A stretch of DNA of 33,511 nt from positions 120,125 to 153,635 of the forward strand of contig PFCD01000001.1 in the NCBI GenBank assembly GCA_002778455.1. Direction: 5' to 3'. The notes under the pieces are model-generated. The model was not told where the DNA came from. It made no database searches and saw nothing but the letters and a program-made list of their open reading frames with translations. Positions 29,853-33,511 of this stretch are shown piece after piece (position 1 is the first letter of the stretch; every line of letters begins with the position of its first letter). Source of the DNA: Candidatus Micrarchaeota archaeon CG10_big_fil_rev_8_21_14_0_10_45_29 (GTDB lineage: Archaea > Micrarchaeota > Micrarchaeia > Anstonellales > Anstonellaceae). Position numbers and translations under genes: made by a program.

Positions 29853-29912
29853 ATTCGAACCCCGGTCGCCGGAGTGACAGTCCGGAATGCTAGACCACTA
29901 CACTATCTAGGC
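29840..29912 (-). tRNA. tRNA-Asp (anticodon GUC)
   Basis: Minus strand. GCCTAGA pairs with TCTAGGC, anticodon stem CCGGA/TCCGG with loop CTGTCAC (GTC), T-arm CGGGG-TTCGAAT-CCCCG, discriminator G. No intron or CCA. An AT-rich TTTATTTAAAAAT lies about 35 bp upstream. Confidence 0.96.
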
Positions 29913-29960
29913 AAAAAGCATTACAATTATGGATAATCTCATTTTTAAATAAATCCCTGT

Positions 29961-30587
29961 TCATACTCCGCCAAGCCCGTCGCCTTTGCGCCCAAGCTTG
30001 AATAAGGAAACTCCTGCAATAACAAGCACAACTCCTACAAAGCCCGCGCCTATTACAGAGATAACAAGCACCCAGCCAAACATTCCAAGAATCCCGCCAT
30101 CTGCAGGAGGCTCAGCTTTTTTCTCCTCCTCTTTCGGCGCATTCAAAAGAATTACTCCGTCTCCCTGCGCAGAATTTACGGCTTGCCCAGAATCCGAGGC
30201 ATTTTGTGTTAAAGTGGAATTTTGGGCGGCAGGAGCGCTCGAATTTAAGGCGCTTGCGTTTGCCGCAGGCTCATCAAAAGTGGAAGGATCCGAAGGATTC
30301 ACGCACTTGTTGTTTTGCTCCTCATACCCCTCAAAATTCGCGCACGCGCATTTAACAGCCAAATCAGTAAGCTCGCCCTGCTTTGGGTGCCCGTCCGGAT
30401 TCACCTGGTCAAGAACTTTTTGCAAACTCAGCCCGCTCAATGCCGCAGAATCAGGCAGGCAGGCATACCCCGGGCTCAAAGAAGAGCATTGGAAATACCC
30501 TGTGCCATCAGAGCATTTCTCCTCCCATATCTCCCCGAATGAAATCCCTGCAAAAAGAATGGCAAGCAAAAGAATTATTTTTTTCAT
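29961..30587 (-). CDS. Secreted surface protein (module A paralog) with C-terminal anchor
   Basis: 208 residues. Signal peptide MKKIILLLAILFAGISFG, then a Cys domain EEKCSDGTGYFQCSSLSPGY, ACLPDSAALSGLSLQ, KCACANFEGYEEQNNKC. An Ala/Ser/Asn-rich stalk (~100-165) and a C-terminal membrane segment (FGWVLVISVIGAGFVGVVLV) follow, ending in a basic tail KLGRKGDGLGGV. The Cys domain is the same module as in 21044-21895 (CSDGT.YFQCS...GYACLPDS, CACANF.GY). The start at 30587 is leaderless from a TATA shared with the divergent wHTH gene at 30639, so that regulator may control it. Confidence 0.84.
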   Translation of the reverse strand: MKKIILLLAILFAGISFGEIWEEKCSDGTGYFQCSSLSPGYACLPDSAALSGLSLQKVLDQVNPDGHPKQGELTDLAVKCACANFEGYEEQNNKCVNPSDPSTFDEPAANASALNSSAPAAQNSTLTQNASDSGQAVNSAQGDGVILLNAPKEEEKKAEPPADGGILGMFGWVLVISVIGAGFVGVVLVIAGVSLFKLGRKGDGLGGV

Positions 30588-30604
30588 GCTTTTTTTAGCG
30601 CATC

Positions 30605-30620
30605 TATATTTTTAATATTT
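30605..30620. promoter_or_regulatory. Symmetric shared TATA box between the surface protein and the wHTH gene
   Basis: TATATTTTTAATATTT lies midway between starts at 30587 (minus) and 30639 (plus), about 24 and 28 bp from its centre. It is the only AT box in the 51-bp gap and reads as TATA-like on both strands. Confidence 0.6.
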
Positions 30621-30638
30621 GGCAATTCAATTCTTTCA

Positions 30639-30941
30639 ATGGACTCAAGAACACGCCTTCTTTACTGGCTTCTTAGCGCCTCAAGGGGGGGCCCTACAAG
30701 GGCAAAGATTTTGGCAAAACTTAAAAAGCAGCCTCTTAACATGAGAAAGCTATCCCTTGATTTGGGCTATGATTACAAGACTGTGCAGGGGCATGTGGAG
30801 CTTCTCTCAGAAAACGGGATATTGGATGTGCAGGGAAAAAAGTATGGGGCAATATATTTTATTTCTCCGGAATGGGAAGGCAACGATTATTTAAAGGAGC
30901 TTATAGGTGATAATAATGGTGGCAGGAAAAAAAGAAAATAA
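30639..30941 (+). CDS. Winged-helix transcriptional regulator
   Basis: 100 residues, MDSRTRLLYWLLSASRGGPT then AKILAKLKKQPLNMRKLSLD, LGYDYKTVQGHVELLSENGI, LDVQGKKYGAIYFISPEWEG. The helix-turn-helix region is YDYKTVQGHVELLSENG, with a following wing, as in the ArsR/MarR-like wHTH family. No effector domain. It overlaps the next gene (a small membrane protein), a pairing seen in archaea in which the membrane protein controls the regulator. It is divergent from the surface protein at 29961. Confidence 0.88.
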   Translation: MDSRTRLLYWLLSASRGGPTRAKILAKLKKQPLNMRKLSLDLGYDYKTVQGHVELLSENGILDVQGKKYGAIYFISPEWEGNDYLKELIGDNNGGRKKRK

Positions 30942-31338
30942 TTATTCATATATGGCAGGCGCCTGCACTATAGTTCTAATAGCCGCGGCAATTGCTTTGC
31001 CTGTAATAGTGAATTATTTCTTCCCTTTCAAGGGAATGCCCATGAGCTTAGAATTTGAAATATACGAATACCTGCGCGCAGGCATGACCTTGCTTATCCT
31101 CGGCTTTTCAACATTTCTAATATTTACTTATTTGCGCGACTATTTTGAGCTAAAATGCAAATTTACATTAGGGCTTTTGCTTGCATTAATCTCATTTATG
31201 CTTTTTGCAATAACCTCAAACCCCATATTGCATACTGCAATGGGCTTTAATGGACCCATCTCGGGCATCCTCTCCATATTGCCCCTCTTTTTTGCCACTT
31301 TGGCGCTTGCAATATTGGCGTGGGTAAGCTCAAAGTAA
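30916..31338 (+). CDS. Small polytopic membrane protein paired with the wHTH regulator
   Basis: 140 residues starting MVAGKKENNYSYMAGACTIV with about four hydrophobic segments (IVLIAAAIALPVIVNYFF; MTLLILGFSTFLIFTYL; FTLGLLLALISFMLFAI; GPISGILSILPLFFATLAL). It overlaps the regulator by 26 bp. ATG 30916 has AGGTGATAATA as ribosome site inside the regulator gene; the in-frame GTG at 30907 is part of it. No known transporter motif. Probably a sensor or anti-regulator for its partner; inferred from gene pairing only. Confidence 0.75.
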   Translation: MVAGKKENNYSYMAGACTIVLIAAAIALPVIVNYFFPFKGMPMSLEFEIYEYLRAGMTLLILGFSTFLIFTYLRDYFELKCKFTLGLLLALISFMLFAITSNPILHTAMGFNGPISGILSILPLFFATLALAILAWVSSK

Positions 31339-31431
31339 TTTTTTTCCTTTTTTCAATTCTTTTTGCATAACGTCTTATTTATAAATTTTCAACTATTTTA
31401 TAAGTGTATAAATAATACAGGTGTATATATA

Positions 31432-32523
31432 ATGGGAAAAATAAAAGTTGCCGTAGTAGGCGTTGGAAATTGCTTTGCAGGTTTATACCAGGGGCTTGAA
31501 TATTACAGGCACCATGAAATAACAGAGGCGGCCGGGCTAATGCACCCTGTCCTGGGCGGATACACGCTAGATGATATTGAATTTGTTGCAGCATTTGACG
31601 TATCCGAGGAGAAAGTGGGGAAAAATTTGGTAGAGGCAACATATGCGCACCCAAATGAAGTAAGATGGATAAAAAAGGAAGAAATGCCAAAAAGCGAAGT
31701 AATAGTGCAGGAATCCCCTATTTTAGACGGGCTTGGAATTTACATACTTGAGAGGGTAAAGCCAATAAAAAATAAGCCAAAAGATGTTCTTGACAAGCAA
31801 ATAAAAGAGCAAATAAAAAATTCCGGCGCAAGAATAATTCTCTCATATTTGCCTGTGGGAAGCGCGGATGCGACCCGCTACTGGGCGCAGATGGCAATAG
31901 ACACCAATTGCGCATTTGTAAACTGCATCCCTGAATTTATTGCATCCGATGAGAAATGGGCTCAAAAATTCACGGACGCAAAGCTTCCCATATTAGGAGA
32001 TGACATAAAGGCGCAGGTTGGCTCCACAATAGTGCACCGCACTCTGGCGCGCCTTGTGGATGAGAGGGGCGCGCTAATTGAGAGCACATACCAAATTAAT
32101 GTTGGCGGAAACACCGACTTTCTTAACATGAAAGAGCAGTCCCGCCTAAAAAGCAAGCGCATCTCAAAAACAGAATCCGTGCAGTCGCAACTGAAAAAGC
32201 GGCTTCCCGACGACCAAATCTATGTCGGCCCATCCGATTTTATCCCCTTTCTTTCAAACACAAAATTAGGCTTTATGCGCATAGAGGGCAAGATGTGGGC
32301 AGATGTGCCCTTTAATATGGAAATACGGCTTGAAGTGGATGACAAAGCAAATTCGGGCGGCATATCAGTGGATGCAATAAGATGCGCCCAAATAGCCCTT
32401 GACAGAGGGCTTGCAGGATATATAGAAGGGCCTTCCGCCTATTTCATGAAGCATCCGCCTGTGCAGCACTCAGACCCTGTTGCAAGGCAGATGGTAGAGG
32501 ACTTTATTTCGCAAGCGAAATAA
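31432..32523 (+). CDS. ino1: Inositol-1-phosphate synthase
   Basis: 363 residues; converts glucose 6-phosphate to inositol 1-phosphate, NAD-dependent, for inositol phospholipids (archaeal lipids) or compatible solutes. N-terminal VAVVGVGNCFAGLYQGLEYY is the nucleotide site, then EFVAAFDVSEEKVGKNL, LSYLPVGSADATRYWAQMA, LGDDIKAQVGSTIVHRTLA (catalytic lysine region), NVGGNTDFLNM and SKRISKTESV. It aligns end to end with the bacterial/archaeal Ino1 type. ATG 31432 has AGGTG ~9 nt upstream; the in-frame extension to 31363 is rejected. AT-rich upstream (ATTTATAAAT, TGTATAAATA) supports a promoter. Confidence 0.95.
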   Translation: MGKIKVAVVGVGNCFAGLYQGLEYYRHHEITEAAGLMHPVLGGYTLDDIEFVAAFDVSEEKVGKNLVEATYAHPNEVRWIKKEEMPKSEVIVQESPILDGLGIYILERVKPIKNKPKDVLDKQIKEQIKNSGARIILSYLPVGSADATRYWAQMAIDTNCAFVNCIPEFIASDEKWAQKFTDAKLPILGDDIKAQVGSTIVHRTLARLVDERGALIESTYQINVGGNTDFLNMKEQSRLKSKRISKTESVQSQLKKRLPDDQIYVGPSDFIPFLSNTKLGFMRIEGKMWADVPFNMEIRLEVDDKANSGGISVDAIRCAQIALDRGLAGYIEGPSAYFMKHPPVQHSDPVARQMVEDFISQAK

Positions 32524-32524
32524 G

Positions 32525-32549
32525 ACCCCCAACTTAGTTGAGGGCTTTA
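32525..32549 (+). terminator. Possible terminator after inositol-1-phosphate synthase
   Basis: CCCCCAAC-TTA-GTTGAGGG hairpin (one mismatch) followed by CTTTATT, directly after the stop. Only a short T-rich tract follows, so the role is uncertain. Confidence 0.45.
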
Positions 32550-32590
32550 TTGCTGAAAAGAAATAAAACTTCTCTCTCCCTCTCTCTTTT

Positions 32591-33202
32591 ATGAGAATTT
32601 TTATCGCAATCCCTTTGCCTGAAGAAATAAAGGCGCATCTTCTCTCTTTGCAGCAAAAGCTCTCCTCTTCTTACACTGCCCCCAAAATAGGCGATTCGCG
32701 CCCCTATAACCCAAAAGGCTATTTGCAAAACCCAAAAAGCCCCTGGCGCCCCTCAAAAGAGGAACATATGCACCTTACTTTGCAATTTTTGGGAGATGAG
32801 GCAACTCTTCACCAAACCGAGAGAATAAAGGAGAAAATGAGGGAAATCTCCTCAAGTGCCTCTCCTTTTCAAATAGAATGCACAAATGTTGGCGCTTTTC
32901 CAAATGCAAAAAATGCGCGGGTTTTATGGGTTGGCGCAAAAGGGGAAGGATTAGTTCAATTGGCAAAAAAAGTAAGGGAAGAGTGCGCAAAAGAGGGATT
33001 TTCAGAAGGCAAGCCATTTAGCGCGCATTTAACATTTGCAAGAAGCAAATTTTCCCAAGACGCTTCAAAATTTTTAGAGGAAACAAACAAAACTCCCCTA
33101 TCACTTTCATGGATTGCAAATTCATTTTGCCTTATGCAAAGCGATGAAATATTAGGCGGGCATGAGCACAATTTGCTTGAGAAATTTGAGTTGAAAAAAT
33201 AG
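32591..33202 (+). CDS. thpR: RNA 2',3'-cyclic phosphodiesterase (ThpR/LigT, 2H family)
   Basis: 203 residues. Two HxTx motifs define the 2H phosphoesterase: H61 in HLTLQF and H146 in HLTFAR. The family hydrolyses 2',3'-cyclic phosphates, for example at ends left by tRNA splicing or nuclease cleavage; the protein may act in tRNA maturation here, where two intron-containing tRNAs occur. Compared with Pyrococcus ThpR it has about 23 extra residues between the first helix and the first HxTx (SRPYNPKGYLQNPKSPW). AAATAAAAC ~26 bp before the ATG fits a leaderless start; a pyrimidine-rich CTCTCTCC tract lies between. Confidence 0.93.
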   Translation: MRIFIAIPLPEEIKAHLLSLQQKLSSSYTAPKIGDSRPYNPKGYLQNPKSPWRPSKEEHMHLTLQFLGDEATLHQTERIKEKMREISSSASPFQIECTNVGAFPNAKNARVLWVGAKGEGLVQLAKKVREECAKEGFSEGKPFSAHLTFARSKFSQDASKFLEETNKTPLSLSWIANSFCLMQSDEILGGHEHNLLEKFELKK

Positions 33203-33204
33203 AA

Positions 33205-33404
33205 CGCCGGCGGCACGGATCTCCAGCTTGCTGGAGAGACTGCCGTAAGGCGGAGCAAAGCGACGCCGGCGGCAGGATGGGCAACCGATGCGTCGGTTGA
33301 ACAGCTTGCCGACAAGCGAGCAAGAGCGAGCGCCGGCGGCAGGACAGATAGCCGAAGGCTGTCGGCCTGCCGACAAGCGAACGAAGTGAGCGCCGGCGGC
33401 AGGA
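33205..33404 (-). repeat. Three tandem two-hairpin units, each starting with the tRNA-Ser 3' end
   Basis: CGCCGGCGGCAGGA occurs perfectly at 33264, 33331 and 33391 (the tRNA itself), and CGCCGGCGGCA at 33205. Periods are 59, 67 and 60 bp. Each unit holds two small stems: unit 1 TCTCCAG-CTTG-CTGGAGA and GCC-GTAA-GGC; unit 2 CAACCGA-TGCG-TCGGTTG and GCTTG-CCGA-CAAGC; unit 3 AGCC-GAA-GGCT and GTCGG-CCTG-CCGAC. Each ends in a purine-rich GCGAG or GCGA tail before the next copy. Confidence 0.85.
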
Positions 33405-33511
33405 TTTGAACCTACAATCCCGTAAGGGACTGGTTTTCTTGACCCCTTTTTGGGGTGAAGCCCTTTTTTCTAAAAAGGGCTCTTCAAGACCAGCGCACTA
33501 CCAGATTATGC
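33391..33511 (-). tRNA. tRNA-Ser (anticodon UGA) with a 47-nt intron, 5' end cut by window
   Basis: Minus strand. Acceptor 3' strand CGCCGGC plus discriminator G; the 5' acceptor strand lies outside the window. D-arm GCATAATCTGGTAGTGC, anticodon stem CTGGT/ACCAG, anticodon TGA at 33484-33486. Long variable arm TCCC-TTAC-GGGA as in tRNA-Ser, T-arm GTAGG-TTCAAAT-CCTGC. The intron is best placed at 33436-33482 (after position 37); it folds as two hairpins (AGCCCTTTTT/AAAAAGGGCT and ACCCC/GGGGT), and TCTTGA pairs with TCAAGA across the junction. Confidence 0.9.

Noticed and set aside
29840-29912. Integrated genetic element at tRNA-Asp with an integrase
   Set aside because: The tRNA-end copy is just 85 bp away and the neighbouring genes show no integrase, so a conventional integrative element is not supported.
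33205-33404. CRISPR array
   Set aside because: Repeats are only 11-14 bp, equal to the tRNA 3' end, and the segments between are hairpins and not unique spacers of uniform length; no cas gene nearby.

Overview
The window reads as chromosome of a small-genome archaeon. The core information genes are all of archaeal type: elongation factor 1A, ribosomal protein L40e, Alba, an Elp3 with a C-x3-C-x2-C radical-SAM motif, a class I CCA-adding enzyme with the E-x-D catalytic pair, archaeal AspRS and AlaRS, and a DUF460 RNase H-fold protein. tRNA genes lack encoded CCA and two carry introns. TATA boxes sit either about 26 bp upstream of leaderless start codons or upstream of leaders with GGTGA-type Shine-Dalgarno (SD) sequences. 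The many small secreted Cys-rich and single-pass surface proteins suggest a DPANN lineage (Diapherotrites or Micrarchaeota-like). That placement is inference, not shown.

Layout. 1-3.3 kb (minus): EF-1A cut by the window edge, two unknown proteins, a TauE/SafE permease and tRNA-Leu. 3.4-7 kb: a coiled-coil protein, L40e and tRNA-Thr around one TATA region, an unknown protein, a Cys-repeat lipoprotein and a small coiled-coil protein. 7-8.2 kb (minus): a surface protein and tRNA-Asn. 8.3-13.1 kb (plus): a compact run of sugar-nucleotide enzyme, DUF460, Alba with a long acidic tail, zinc/KH protein and aspS. 13.1-15.5 kb: a three-gene membrane/lipoprotein operon, a small possible AbrB-like gene, a toxin-antitoxin pair and a zinc/J-domain protein. 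15.5-18 kb: a helical-repeat protein, small membrane and zinc proteins, a truncated antitoxin-like gene, tRNA-Glu and tRNA-Val. 18.2-26 kb: alaS, a surface protein, cca, another surface protein, elp3. 26-31.4 kb: a membrane-anchored winged-helix regulator, intron-containing tRNA-Tyr, a GT2 glycosyltransferase, an AT-rich patch with a lipoprotein and two small genes, tRNA-Asp, a surface protein divergent from a winged-helix regulator plus membrane partner. 31.4 kb to end: inositol-1-phosphate synthase, ThpR and intron-containing tRNA-Ser cut by the window edge.

The most distinctive pattern is a family of short two-hairpin units immediately 3' of tRNA genes. Each unit is bounded by a perfect copy of the 3' end of that tRNA: one copy at tRNA-Leu (82 bp), one at tRNA-Asp (85 bp), and three in tandem at tRNA-Ser (59, 67 and 60 bp). 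The sequence differs between loci but the architecture is constant. Similar two-hairpin segments lie beside tRNA-Glu and between tRNA-Val and alaS. A second recurring feature is the symmetric divergent promoter: in two places a single AT-rich TATA box lies midway between two divergent start codons 52-54 bp apart, so both transcripts would be leaderless.

Functionally the window mixes tRNA supply and maturation (eight tRNAs, Cca, Elp3, AspRS, AlaRS, ThpR), chromatin (Alba), lipid and glycan precursors (inositol phosphate synthase, GlmU-like enzyme, GT2) and a cell-surface inventory with its own candidate regulators. No gap between genes exceeds 300 bases; the longest (7878-8141 and 17948-18211) are annotated below.
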